Origin: Sphingomonas sp. OK281
GTDB taxonomy: Bacteria > Pseudomonadota > Alphaproteobacteria > Sphingomonadales > Sphingomonadaceae
DNA: 64,000 bases
Direction: 5' to 3'
Assembly (NCBI RefSeq): GCF_900115295.1
Contig: NZ_FOVZ01000005.1
Span: 310,001 to 374,000, forward strand
Below, piece by piece: positions 1 through 9,070 of this stretch. Each line of letters opens with the position of its first letter. Within the stretch, counting starts at the first letter, position 1. Under the pieces are notes generated by a model. It did not search any database, had not been told where the DNA came from, and worked only from the letters and a program-made list of their open reading frames with translations. The position numbers and the translations under genes are program-made.

Positions 1-600
1 CTTACGGCGGCGCACTGTGTAGATAGGGGGACGCCGGCCACCGCTCTGGATGTCGTCGTAGGCGCTACGAATCTTGCACTGGACGGCAAGCGCTTGAAGG
101 TTGCGCTCATCCATCTGCATCCCGACTACGTCTCCGCGACCCAAGGCTCCGACGTCGCGATCCTCGAACTCGGCGACGATGCAACACCGCTCGGGAAGGT
201 CATCCCTTTGATCGCTGCCGGCGATCTCACGGCCGACGCGCCCGGTACGAACGTCAAAGTCACCGGGTGGGGCGCGACGTCCTCGGGTTCAGGCCCGGTT
301 CGAGATCTTCGAGCCGTTGATCTGCGGATCATGTCGAACAAGCAGTGCAACGATCCAGTCGCATACGGTGGTGCAATCGGGGCGAGCATGGTCTGCGCCG
401 CCTACAAACGCACCGGGAAGGATTCCTGCCAGGGGGACAGCGGCGGGCCGCTTACTGGTGTGGTTCGCGGCTCCCGTGCGCAGATTGGCGTGGTTAGTTG
501 GGGCGAAGGGTGCGCGTTACCGGACAAGTTCGGCGTGTACGCTCGGTTGACCGCCCTTCCATGGGCGCAACGTTGCGTTGCCGACCGAACGCTTTGCTGA
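1..600 (+). CDS. trypsin-like serine protease (S1), 5' end outside window
   Basis: Secreted-type S1 endopeptidase, frame open from base 1. The first codons give LTAAHC, which carries the catalytic His (fragment residue 5). The catalytic Asp lies in GSDVAILEL (about residue 51) and the nucleophile in DSCQGDSGGPL (about residue 147). The Asp six positions before that Ser is the trypsin S1-pocket residue, so cleavage after Arg or Lys is expected. The triad is complete; the signal peptide, any propeptide and the first strand lie outside the window. The TGA overlaps an ATG of the next reading frame, so the two genes may be co-transcribed. It sits in a putative tRNA-Glu island. Confidence 0.9.
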   Translation, partial: LTAAHCVDRGTPATALDVVVGATNLALDGKRLKVALIHLHPDYVSATQGSDVAILELGDDATPLGKVIPLIAAGDLTADAPGTNVKVTGWGATSSGSGPVRDLRAVDLRIMSNKQCNDPVAYGGAIGASMVCAAYKRTGKDSCQGDSGGPLTGVVRGSRAQIGVVSWGEGCALPDKFGVYARLTALPWAQRCVADRTLC

Positions 601-617
601 TGATGAGGGGGGAGTCG

Positions 618-1826
618 ATGGGCAGGAACACCAATAAAGCCATCTGCGTGATTGCGGTTGCCGCTGTCATGTTTCCGAACGCAGCGTCGGCGAAGGACGC
701 GAGGCCGGGAGACTACGAAGCGACTGTTGTGTCCGTCGGCAAATGTGCCTTCACGGAGAACGACGGTGCTTCGGATGAAGGTCAGAAGCGCATTCTCGGA
801 GCAATCGCTGCCGCCGCGATATCGCAGGGAGTAAATCTCATCGGCAAGGCGCTCGGCGAGGCGGCGAAGGCTAAAACCTGGACGGTGACCGCGGCGCGTA
901 ACATCGAGCCATCGGAAACGACCTTCCCGCAGTGCATACAGGTCGTCCGCGGACGGATGTGGGCGGAGGCACCGGCGACGGAAAGAACATCGTCTTGGAC
1001 TGACGGCCTTGAGGTATCCCGCAACGCGCTGGTTGCGAACGGCACCTATCCGGCAGCCACGCCTGACTTCTTCTTCGAAGGCGAGATCATCGGTTCGAAG
1101 GATAAGACCTCGCTGGCCGTCCGGCCGACGGTATCCTACCTTGGGATCCCGATAGGGGAGCGTGCGCTTCGACCCGGGAAGGCGCGTAGCATCGCTCTTT
1201 TCGTTGCGATCACTGCTCCCGGCTCGCAACCGTCGCTGGATACGGCACCCGCAGCTAGCCTGAATCTGGGGCGCCACGAGCCCGGGGTCATCGTCCGCTA
1301 CCCGAGCAGGACATCGACGAACTCCAGTCCGCGAGAGTCCGCTTGGTTTACCCTCGCCAAGACGCAGGCTGCCAAGCCGTTAACGGTCAGCGTTCTGACG
1401 ACAGAGACGCAAAGCGAGTCGGGCTTCCTGTCGTTCATCGCCACGGTACTGAGCGACGAGAAGGTCAAGACGGAGGTGACGACCCAGCTTCAGCAGGCAC
1501 TCATTCCCGCCACGGCAGCGTCTGCGGCGGCGGCAGACGACGTCAAGCTGGCAGGTTTGAGAACGGCTGCGGAGACTGCTTTCGCTACCGCGCTCGCGAA
1601 GGTTCAAAGCTGCATGGCTGGCCCGGCGTTGATCACACAGGCCGGAGCCGATGCGAAGGGAGCATTGCGGACTTACGTCGCCGCGGATCAGGCGCTTGCC
1701 GTGGGAGACAAGGCGAGATCCGGCGCTCTGAACCTGGATTTGGTCGAGCGCATCGATCTGACCCGTCCCGCAACGATCGCTGGCTCGTGCAGGGCAATCA
1801 ACGATCAGTATCTGGTCAAGCCCTGA
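618..1826 (+). CDS. secreted protein of unknown function, 402 aa
   Basis: Not recognised. The N-terminus reads as a Sec signal peptide: basic MGRNTNK, hydrophobic stretch, then NAASA before KDARPGDYE. The ATG at 618 is preferred because a purine-rich GGGGGGAG stretch lies just upstream and the signal peptide then starts correctly; in-frame ATGs at 600 and 603 overlap the protease stop. The mature part has a short Ala/Gly-rich helix (about residues 55-80), a beta-rich middle and an Ala-rich helical C-terminal third, with scattered Cys that could form disulfides. Its position directly after a secreted protease suggests a substrate, inhibitor or partner, but that is only inference. Confidence 0.75.
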   Translation: MGRNTNKAICVIAVAAVMFPNAASAKDARPGDYEATVVSVGKCAFTENDGASDEGQKRILGAIAAAAISQGVNLIGKALGEAAKAKTWTVTAARNIEPSETTFPQCIQVVRGRMWAEAPATERTSSWTDGLEVSRNALVANGTYPAATPDFFFEGEIIGSKDKTSLAVRPTVSYLGIPIGERALRPGKARSIALFVAITAPGSQPSLDTAPAASLNLGRHEPGVIVRYPSRTSTNSSPRESAWFTLAKTQAAKPLTVSVLTTETQSESGFLSFIATVLSDEKVKTEVTTQLQQALIPATAASAAAADDVKLAGLRTAAETAFATALAKVQSCMAGPALITQAGADAKGALRTYVAADQALAVGDKARSGALNLDLVERIDLTRPATIAGSCRAINDQYLVKP

Positions 1827-1880
1827 GCGGCGATAGCGGACGACGGCTCGGATTGTTGCCGTCCGCGTGCACGCATTGCG

Positions 1881-2465
1881 TCAGGCCACGATTGCCTTGC
1901 GGATGGCCTTGGTGAAATCGCTCTTGGGTGACGGTGGCGCCGGGTCCATCTGGATCAGCATTACCGCGGCGATATCAAGCTTGGGATCTGCCCACGTCTC
2001 CGTGCCGTAGGCGCCACCCCACCCGAACGCACCCACGGCTCTGCCCGCACCGCGGCTTTCGTCCTCGACGATGCTGACGCCGAGACCGAAGCCGTTTCCT
2101 CGAGTGACGAAGGGGATCCAGTCCGCGAAAAGGCTCCCGACATGGTTTTGCGACATCAGTGCGACCGTCGCTGGTTTGAGAAGCCGGCGTCCATTGAAAC
2201 TGCCTGAGTTGAGCAGCATGACTTCGAAGTTCAGCATGTCGTGGGCGCAGCTGGTCAAACCTCCCGCGCCCGAGAAGTATTTGAACGGTCCCTCGCCGAA
2301 AAGCCAAGGACGCGGCTCGAACGTGCCGTCCTTCGCGGCGTAGATCTTGACGAGACGGCCGACCTCGGACGCTGGCACGTTGAAGTAGGTGCTCTTCATG
2401 TCGAGCGGACTGAATACCCTCTCCTGTAGGAACCGGTCGGCCGGAGTCCGAGAAACCAACTCCAC
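1881..2465 (-). pseudogene. beta-lactamase-family serine hydrolase, C-terminal fragment
   Basis: About 194 codons match the C-terminal half of class C beta-lactamase/esterase (EstB-like) proteins: LVSRTPADRFLQERVFSPLDM, a GAGGLTS turn, and the C-terminal motif GAFGWGGAYGT followed by WADPKLDIAAVMLIQ. The N-terminal half with the SxxK nucleophile and YxN motif is absent. The upstream sequence is the 3' end of the integrase gene, so the gene appears cut by a rearrangement in the island. The only nearby in-frame start is a GTG at 2465, which would not yield an active enzyme. Confidence 0.8.
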
Positions 2466-2508
2466 CAGGTAGACGATCCTGATTAACCGGATCGCGTGGC
2501 CAAGCCAC

Positions 2509-3938
2509 TCAATGTCCGGGGTCGCGGGATCGTCCGAGCGAAGATGCGCTTTCGTTCTGTCTCTTGGACTTGAAGGCGTCCGCTGCCTTCAAGAGTGTCT
2601 TCCACCTCACCTTCTTGATGCCGATTGCGATCCGTGCCCAGTCGATGCACGAGAAGTCGATCTGGTGAAGTTCCCGGTGGATCGTCCTGATCCGTGGCTC
2701 CGACCCGTAGCGGCTACCCGTGCTCACGGGTGCGTGACCGCAGATTTGATCCAGGGTGCGATCGGTTAGACGCGCATCGTTGCCCTTGGCCTTGAACGCG
2801 TGGCGGAGGGAGTGGAAGACCAGGCGTCGGTCGTCGGAAACGTGACGATCGATGATGCGGTTTATCTTCTGGCTGGCCTCCTTCGTGCGCTTGCCCACGC
2901 TGTTCTCCCTCAGGTCGGGAAAGAGCTGCGTATGGCCGAGCTCGGTGAGCGCATCCACGTAGTCGGAGAACCCCAGTTCGACGAGCTTGTCGTGCACCGG
3001 AACGAGCCTGATCGAGTCGTCCGTCTTGACGCTCTTGTCCTCGCCGTCCTCGTCCTCGACATATTCATCGATGTCGAGATACACGATGTCCCCATCGGAG
3101 CAGACGTCCGTGAGAGCGACCTGTCCGACCTCTTCCAGCCGCGCACCGGTCGTTATCGAAAGCAGGAAGAGCCAGAAGACGGTGACGTCGCTGATATGCG
3201 ATCTGGTTTCCCAGTTCGCGGGATCAACGAAAAGCGGGCTCGCGCACAGGGTCGCGAGCTCGTGGTCCTCGAAGCTGCGGCGCGTTCGTCGTTTCTTGGT
3301 GTAGCCGACGATCTTGATGCCGCTTCCGATGTTCACGGGAGTCCAGCGTTGATGGAATGCGTAGGTGAGTAGCGCCTGGAGAGCGCCCACGCGCTTCTTG
3401 AGCGTAGGAGGCGCGCACTTGGGGACGGCGTTCTTGTGCTTCGCGACGCGGGCGGTGAAGGGCAGGGCGCGATCCGCTCTCGGCATCGATGCGGGAACCC
3501 TTCGAAGCGGTTCTTGTCCTTGCAGACAAGGTCCCAGACGGTGTTGGACGGTGGACCCATGATGGCGGGCGGATAGACGTCGTCCACGCCGATCGACTTC
3601 CGCGAGCCCGCCGCGGCGTCCAGTTCCATGAAGGTCATGATTAGCCGCTGCTGACCGGACAGCCCGGTGCCAGTAGCGGGCTCCTCGCACCAGCGCCTCA
3701 CCACGGCGCCGGGGGTTGGGACCAACGTTCCTTCCGCGAACCGGCGGCGCGCTTCGGCGAGCTTCGTCTCGAATTCGGCGTTCTCGCGCGCGAAGCCGAT
3801 CTTGGCCTCGGCGGGGTCCTTGGTCCGGAGCGATACCTTGACGACGGCCTTGCCGTCGAAGGCCGGCCGAAGCGCTTCCGGGACCGCCCGTCTGAAGTAT
3901 AGTTGCCCGGTCCGGGGATCGGCGAAAGGGGACGCCAT
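2509..3938 (-). pseudogene. tyrosine recombinase/integrase with frameshift
   Basis: Phage-type integrase in two frames. The N-terminal part starts at ATG 3938 (MASPFADPRTGQLYFRRAVP; a GTG at 3980 is an alternative) and reads the typical DUF6538-like segment to NRFEGFP near 3490. Family-like sequence then continues in another frame (ALPFTARVAKHKNAVPKC onward) to 2509. The catalytic part is intact: Arg in TTGARLEE, HxxR in HSLRHAF, His in ICGHAP and Tyr in GSRYG. The gene lies just downstream of tRNA-Glu, on the same strand, which is the usual place for an island integrase. The frameshift (3470-3510) either kills the gene or is a sequencing error. Confidence 0.85.
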
Positions 3939-4032
3939 GTTGGTCTTCTTCACGTTCTTCTGTACCCATGTTCTGTACACATGACGGGTAAAAGAGACGT
4001 AAATCCGCGCATTTCCGAGGTTTACTCGAGAA

Positions 4033-4107
4033 TGGTGACCCCTACGGGAATCGAACCCGTGCTTCAGCCGTGAAAGGGCCGCGTCCTAACCGCTAGACGA
4101 AGGGGCC
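4033..4107 (-). tRNA. tRNA-Glu (anticodon TTC)
   Basis: On the minus strand the sequence folds as a cloverleaf. The acceptor stem is GGCCCCT paired with AGGGGTC, followed by A and an encoded CCA. The anticodon loop reads CTTTCAC, giving anticodon TTC (Glu). The T arm contains GGTTCGATTCC. The start and end were set from the acceptor pairing. The integrase begins within 100 bases of the 3' end. Confidence 0.95.
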
Positions 4108-4154
4108 TGCGTGGTTGGAGGCGCCTAAAAGGAAGCCGCTTTGGCGTCAACCCC

Positions 4155-5918
4155 TCAATCGGCCCAGGCGGCGTCTTCGACGTGTAATTCCGCGGATGGT
4201 CGCGAGGACCAGTCGTCGATCTTGGCTCGGCCGGCGAGCCAGAGTTTGCGGTGGGGGGCGGCGCCTAGCAGCGCTTGACCGAGCGCGCTTTCGGCCGAGC
4301 GGAAGGCCATCGCCTTGATGCTGCGGCCGTCGTCGCCGGCGACGATCGTGCGGACGTGGCCGTTGCCGACGACGTCCGCCCTGATCACGCGGACCGGGCC
4401 CATCGCGACGCGGGGGGCGGGCCAGCCCATGCCGTAGGGGCCGCCGGCTTCCATCGATTCGACGAGGCCGGGGTTGACGCCGCCTGCCGCGAGGACGGCA
4501 TCGAGCAGGAGCGCGCGGTCGCCGTTCGAGCGTTCGACGGCGGCGGCGAGGCGCTCCTCGAGGAAGTCGGTGAAGGCGGGGATCGCGGCCTCGCTGATCG
4601 TCAGGCCGGCCGCCATCGCGTGGCCTCCGCCTGCCACGAGCAGGCCGTGTTCGCGCGCGGCCATCACAGCCGCACCGAGGTCGACGCCGGGGATCGAGCG
4701 GCCCGAGCCCTTGCCGATACCGTTCTCGTCGATCGCGATGACGATCGCGGGGCGGCCGAGCTTCTCCTTGAGGCGGCCGGCGACGATGCCGATCACGCCG
4801 GGGTGCCAGCCGTGGCCGGCGACCACTGCGACTGCGCGGTCGCGGCTGGACAGCAGGTCGGCGGCTTCCTGCACGGCGGTCTCGATCGCGCGGCGTTCTT
4901 CGTTGAGGCGGTCGAGCTCAGTGGCGATCTGGCGCGCTTCATCTGGGTCCTGCGTGGTCAGCAGGCGGACGCCGAGGTCTGCGCGACCGACGCGGCCACC
5001 GGCATTGATGCGCGGGCCCAGCGCAAAGCCGAGGTCGGTGCAGGTCGGGTTGCGGGTCAAACGCGAGGCTTCGATCAGCGCGGCGACGCCGATGTTCTTG
5101 CGCAAACCCATGACCTTGAGGCCCTGCGACACGAACGCGCGGTTGAGGCCGCGGAGTTGGGCGACGTCGGCGACGGTGCCTAGCGCGACGATGTCGAGCA
5201 GGTCGATCAGCTTCGGTTCTGCACGGTCCTGGAAGAAGCCGCGGACGCGGAGCGTGCGGACAAGCGCGGCGGCGGCGAGGAAGCACATGCCGACCGCGGC
5301 GAGATGGCCATGCGCCGCGCCTTCCGTCTCGTCGAGGCGATTGGGGTTCACCAGCGCGAGCGCGTGCGGGAGCGCGGTCGAGCATTTGTGGTGGTCGATG
5401 ACGATCACGTCGACTGCCGCGTCGCGGGCGGCGTCGAGCGCGTCGAACGCCTGTGCGCCGCAATCGACCGTGACGATCAGCGTGGCGCCTTCGCCGGCGA
5501 GGCGGACGAGCGCTTCGCCCGATGGGCCATAGCCTTCGAGCAGGCGGTCGGGGATGTAGGGGCGGGCTTCGATGCCGAGATCGCGAAGGACGAGGACCAT
5601 CAACGCGGCGGAGGTGGCGCCGTCGACGTCGTAATCGCCGAAGATCGCGACCTGTTCGCCGGCTTGCACAGCATCGGCGAGGCGTTCGGCGGCGCGGTCC
5701 ATGTCGCGGAAGATCGACGGGTCGGGCATGAATGCGCGGATCGACGGCGTACGGTGCGCGTCGAGCGCATCGCGGGGGCAGCCTCGCGCGAGCAGGAGCT
5801 GGGTGACGAGGTCGTCGCCCGAACCGTTGATCCCGAAACCGTCCCGGCCGTCGGCAGCTAGGGCTCGCCAACGCCAGGGTTGGCCGAGGATGGAAGAGGT
5901 TACGCCGAGAACTGTCAT
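4155..5918 (-). CDS. recJ: single-stranded-DNA-specific exonuclease RecJ
   Basis: 587 residues, close to the usual RecJ length. RecJ degrades single-stranded DNA 5' to 3' in recombination and mismatch repair. DHH-family motifs are visible: DYDVDG at about residues 95-100, VDCG near 152 and DHH near 175, all metal ligands. The DHHA1 domain carries VAGGGHAMAAGL, and the C-terminal part is the OB-fold/RecJ tail. The frame is free of breaks. Downstream is the tRNA-Glu gene; upstream is a repeat-filled gap. Identification is firm. Confidence 0.96.
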   Translation of the reverse strand: MTVLGVTSSILGQPWRWRALAADGRDGFGINGSGDDLVTQLLLARGCPRDALDAHRTPSIRAFMPDPSIFRDMDRAAERLADAVQAGEQVAIFGDYDVDGATSAALMVLVLRDLGIEARPYIPDRLLEGYGPSGEALVRLAGEGATLIVTVDCGAQAFDALDAARDAAVDVIVIDHHKCSTALPHALALVNPNRLDETEGAAHGHLAAVGMCFLAAAALVRTLRVRGFFQDRAEPKLIDLLDIVALGTVADVAQLRGLNRAFVSQGLKVMGLRKNIGVAALIEASRLTRNPTCTDLGFALGPRINAGGRVGRADLGVRLLTTQDPDEARQIATELDRLNEERRAIETAVQEAADLLSSRDRAVAVVAGHGWHPGVIGIVAGRLKEKLGRPAIVIAIDENGIGKGSGRSIPGVDLGAAVMAAREHGLLVAGGGHAMAAGLTISEAAIPAFTDFLEERLAAAVERSNGDRALLLDAVLAAGGVNPGLVESMEAGGPYGMGWPAPRVAMGPVRVIRADVVGNGHVRTIVAGDDGRSIKAMAFRSAESALGQALLGAAPHRKLWLAGRAKIDDWSSRPSAELHVEDAAWAD

Positions 5919-6006
5919 GCCTTGGACGTAGTGGCTCTGGGGGGATTGTCGAGCGGGAGGGGCCGCGCGGTTAGGGCGATCTCGCTACCGCGTGCACCAC
6001 GTGCGT

Positions 6007-6065
6007 CTTGTTCTCCCGCGAAGGCGGGAGCCCAGTCTGGGTCCCCGCCTTCGCGGGGAAACAAT
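6007..6065. repeat. REP-like palindrome, family A
   Basis: Inverted arms around CCCGCGAAGGCGGG and CCCCGCCTTCGCGGGG, separated by 'agcccagtctgggt'. The same unit recurs at 10371, 11563, 30655 and 49911. Confidence 0.85.
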
Positions 6066-6094
6066 TTTGCGCGGACTGGCGGAATGTAAACTCT

Positions 6095-6257
6095 CCCCCC
6101 GTTCGTGCTGAGTAGCGACCGAGTAGCTCCGTCAGGAGCGTATTGAGGGCGCGTATCGAAGCATGGGTTCCGCGCGCCAACCTGTCCTTCGATACGCCGT
6201 CTCGATACGCCGCCTTCGGCGCCTACTCGACGGCTACTCAGGACGAACGGGGAGGGG
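6095..6257. repeat. long inverted repeat
   Basis: The arm near 6095-6115 (CCCCGTTCGTGCTGAGTAG) is answered at 6234-6252 by CTACTCAGGACGAACGGGG. Inside are further GTATCGA units. With the family A palindrome it fills most of the 414-base gap between recJ and the oxygenase gene; no gene was seen there. Confidence 0.75.
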
Positions 6258-6332
6258 GGCGAGATGAGGAATCCGCGCCGGGCGGATCCGCAACAGGGGA
6301 GGGCGAGCGATGTTAAAGTCGGTTTGCGCCCC

Positions 6333-7016
6333 TCACTTGATCCAGGGCCGCTCGCGAAACCACTTCGTCACGATATACTTCACGCCCTCGACCACCGGCA
6401 TGCCCTCGTGCAGCGTCAGCCCGTTCGGCGTCCCATCCGGGTTCATGTTGTTCCAAGCCAGCAGCATGCCGCGCTTCGGCGCGATCTTCACGCCGGCCTG
6501 CGGAAACCACGTCGCGCCGCCCTCGGGGACGTCGTTGAGGAACACCATCGCGGTCCAGGTGCGCTGGCCGCCTTGCTCCTGCATCCTGGCCCAATAGCTT
6601 TCGGACTCGTGAAAATAATCATGGTGCGCGCGGAATTGCTGGCCGGGGGCATAGCGCTGGCCCTGCATCGTCTCGCCGTGCAGCAGGTCGATCCCGAGCA
6701 ACGTCGCGATCGCCTCGTCGGTCGGCTGCACGTCGGGGGACCAGCGATCCATGTCGCAGCTCTCGCTGGTCCGGAAATTGCTGTTCGGGCGATCGGAGAG
6801 CAGGGTCGACGGCCGTCGCTTCGAATCGATCACCGCGATCAGCTGCTTGCAGGTCGCGGGATCGAGGAACTGGTCCTGATAATAGAACTGCACCGTGTCC
6901 ATCGCGATGCGCTGCACCGCCGGATTGGCGTCGAGGCGCGCGGCGACCTGCGATCCGAAGGCCTGGCGGACTGCCGCGGCCGGATCGACCTTCTTGGCTT
7001 TTGAAAAGATACCCAC
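6333..7016 (-). CDS. 2OG-Fe(II) oxygenase, prolyl 4-hydroxylase type
   Basis: A non-heme iron, 2-oxoglutarate-dependent dioxygenase of the P4Hc family. The iron ligands are read as HxD in FRAHHDYF and a distal His in LTLHEGMPVVEG, with the 2OG-binding Lys in VKYIVTKWF. GATWFPQAGVKIAPKRGMLLAWNN is the usual core sheet. The frame stays open far upstream, but family-like sequence begins at VGIFSKAKKVDP, so a GTG start at 7016 was chosen; no clear ribosome site supports it. A hairpin terminator at 7068-7099 separates it from the rcnB-like gene. The substrate cannot be told. Confidence 0.85.
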   Translation of the reverse strand: MGIFSKAKKVDPAAAVRQAFGSQVAARLDANPAVQRIAMDTVQFYYQDQFLDPATCKQLIAVIDSKRRPSTLLSDRPNSNFRTSESCDMDRWSPDVQPTDEAIATLLGIDLLHGETMQGQRYAPGQQFRAHHDYFHESESYWARMQEQGGQRTWTAMVFLNDVPEGGATWFPQAGVKIAPKRGMLLAWNNMNPDGTPNGLTLHEGMPVVEGVKYIVTKWFRERPWIK

Positions 7017-7067
7017 GTCGCAGGATTTGGCGAACTCGCCCCGAAAGGCAAGAGGGGTAAACGCAAG

Positions 7068-7099
7068 AGCCCCGCGGTGATCTGGACCACCGCGGGGCT
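7068..7099 (-). terminator. hairpin between rcnB-like and oxygenase genes
   Basis: A perfect 12-bp inverted repeat AGCCCCGCGGTG / CACCGCGGGGCT with an 8-base loop lies just after the rcnB-like stop. The U-tract is weak (CTTGCGTTT), so termination is likely but not classical. Confidence 0.65.
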
Positions 7100-7132
7100 C
7101 TCCCCTGTTACTGCGTGACGGTAAGCCGGAGC

Positions 7133-8125
7133 CTACCAGAAGATGTCGTACACCGTGTCGACCACGCGGCCGCTGTCGAGATCGACCAGCAACGCGTCGT
7201 TGTAATAGCGCACCCAGCGATACGGGCCGTACGCCTCGGGCAGGCGATAGGTGTACGGGTCCTGGATCCAGTAATTCTGGTTGTAGAGAATGCTGTTCAG
7301 CGAAAAACCGACCCCGAAGCGACGATAGCCCGAACCCCCGCCGCTCGGCGCGTAATAGCGCGGGAGGCGGTAGGCGCCGCGGTTCGACGCGCGGTAGTTG
7401 CTCCACGCGTAGCGGTTGTCGGTGCGCCAGCCGCGATTCCATGCGCCGCCCTGGTTGTACCGACCTTGGTTGTAGCCGCCGCGGCCATAGCCTTGGACGT
7501 TGCCATAGGCGCGGTTGGGCTGACGGTTCTGGTAGCCGTCACGACCTCCGTTGCGCCAGTCGCCGCGGTTGTCGCCCCGGTTGTCATTGCGCGCGTCGTT
7601 GCGCCAATCGCCGCGTCCACCGTTGCGGTCGAACTGGCCGCGATCCGCTTGCTGGTTGCCGCGATCGAAACCGGGGCGTCCTTGGTCGCGGTTCCAGTCG
7701 GGGCGGTTCTGGCCGGCCCGCGGGTCGGGACGGGTTTGGCCGTTCCAGCCCTGACCGTTGCCACGCTGGCCGTTCCACGCCTGACTGTCGCCACGCTGTC
7801 CGCCGCGCTGCCCGTTCCAGTCGGGACGGCCTTGTCCATCGGGACGGTCGCCGCGGACTTGCGGTTGCGTGCCGAGATCGGCGCGCTGCGGGCGCTGGCC
7901 TTGATCGGGCGCGGCGGGGCGGTCGGGGCGCTGCTGCTGCTGGAAGGGTTGCCCGTCTGGGCGCGGGCCGCGATCGCCGCGTTCCTGACGCTGGCCGCGG
8001 TCGGGACGCTGGCCACGATCACCGCGGTCCTGGTCGACCTGTTGCGCGGTCGCGGTCGATGCCATCATGGTCGCCGGCACCAACGCGGAGGCCGCCATCA
8101 AGAGTTTGAGAAACTTGCCCGTCAT
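7133..8125 (-). CDS. RcnB-family periplasmic protein with Arg/Gly/Asp/Gln-rich repeat region
   Basis: 330 residues. ATG 8125 has GAGG about 8 bases upstream and opens a signal peptide (MTGKFLKLLMAASALVPA ending near STATAQ). Residues about 25-230 are low complexity, rich in Arg, Gly, Asp, Gln and Asn, with repeated NGQRG/GDRG units, probably disordered. The C-terminal 60 residues match the RcnB domain: YRWVRYYNDALLVDLDSG, then VVDTVYDIFW. E. coli RcnB is a periplasmic nickel/cobalt homeostasis protein; here metal handling is only suggested, and the long repeat region is far larger than in RcnB. Confidence 0.85.
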   Translation of the reverse strand: MTGKFLKLLMAASALVPATMMASTATAQQVDQDRGDRGQRPDRGQRQERGDRGPRPDGQPFQQQQRPDRPAAPDQGQRPQRADLGTQPQVRGDRPDGQGRPDWNGQRGGQRGDSQAWNGQRGNGQGWNGQTRPDPRAGQNRPDWNRDQGRPGFDRGNQQADRGQFDRNGGRGDWRNDARNDNRGDNRGDWRNGGRDGYQNRQPNRAYGNVQGYGRGGYNQGRYNQGGAWNRGWRTDNRYAWSNYRASNRGAYRLPRYYAPSGGGSGYRRFGVGFSLNSILYNQNYWIQDPYTYRLPEAYGPYRWVRYYNDALLVDLDSGRVVDTVYDIFW

Positions 8126-8269
8126 CGCCGTCGTCCTCGACTGCCGGCGCACGAGCCGGCTCCTATGATGGGTCGGGTATAGACGCCGCGGAGTGTGGAG
8201 AGGCTGAATGGGTTCGTCAGCGATTAGACAGGTTTAGTCGGGATCAGTTGTTACTCACCCGAAGGTATC

Positions 8270-8372
8270 CACCCCGGCGAAGGCCGGGGCCCAACTGGGG
8301 GCGGCAAGTAACGAAGTGCGCGCTCCATCACCTTGGACGTTCCAATTGGGCCCCGGCCTTCGCCGGGGTGGT
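8270..8372. repeat. inverted repeat, family B
   Basis: Arms CCACCCCGGCGAAGGCCGGGG and CCCCGGCCTTCGCCGGGGTGG enclose about 60 bases. This is the main content of the gap 8126-8420. Confidence 0.85.
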
Positions 8373-8420
8373 GGAAGCCGCCGACATGTTCATGAGAACA
8401 TGCTTGACCCTGACGGCGCC

Positions 8421-8966
8421 CTACCGCGCCGGCGGCGGCACCAGCGCCGGCACCAAACGCGCCGAGTCCGCGGGATCGATCCCCGGCCGCGGTCCGGCGG
8501 GGATCACCTCTTCTCCGCGCATTGCCCGCCCGGCACGCTGAATCGCTTCGACCACGCGCGGATACACCCCGCACCGGCACAGGTTGGTGATCTGCTCGCG
8601 GATCAGCGCTTCACTCGGGTCGGCATTGCGCTTCAGCAACGCCGCCGCCGCCATGATCATCCCGGGGATGCAGAACCCGCATTGGGACACCGACTCCGCG
8701 ATAAACGCCAGCTGCACCGGGTGATTGCGTTCGCGCGACAGCCCCTCGATCGTCGTGACGTAGGCGCCTTCGATCGAACCGATCGGCACGCGACAGCTCC
8801 GCATCGCGCGTCCGTCGACATCGACCGTGCACGCGCCGCACTGCCCCGTACCGCAACCGTATTTCGTCCCCGTCAGGTTCGATGCATCGCGCAACGCCCA
8901 TAGCAACGGCGTCTCGTTGTCGAGCTTGTATTCGATCGGCTCGTTGTTGACGGTGAAGCGGCTCAT
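8421..8966 (-). CDS. iorA: 2Fe-2S subunit of an isoquinoline 1-oxidoreductase-type molybdenum hydroxylase
   Basis: 181 residues. It carries both iron-sulfur clusters: the plant-ferredoxin type YGCGTGQCGACTV (about residues 37-48) and the helical type CGFCIPGM followed by NLCRCGVYPR. In this family the protein passes electrons from a large molybdopterin subunit (IorB). The family usually ends after the second cluster helix; here a Pro-rich tail of about 28 residues follows. No iorB gene is adjacent on either side, so it is an orphan in this window. The gene is divergent from the sugar transporter gene. Confidence 0.9.
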   Translation of the reverse strand: MSRFTVNNEPIEYKLDNETPLLWALRDASNLTGTKYGCGTGQCGACTVDVDGRAMRSCRVPIGSIEGAYVTTIEGLSRERNHPVQLAFIAESVSQCGFCIPGMIMAAAALLKRNADPSEALIREQITNLCRCGVYPRVVEAIQRAGRAMRGEEVIPAGPRPGIDPADSARLVPALVPPPAR

Positions 8967-9070
8967 GCCCGCCGTCCTAGCTCGCCGGGACGGATCGCAC
9001 CACGCGGCATTGCCACGCGCCGCCGCGCAGGCTTATGTCGCGCGGAAATACCGCGAGAGGGCGCAATACG

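Noticed and set aside
4275-5183. Plus-strand open frame of 302 codons opposite recJ
   Set aside because: Shadow of recJ with Ala/Asp/Arg-biased composition and no domain-like pattern.
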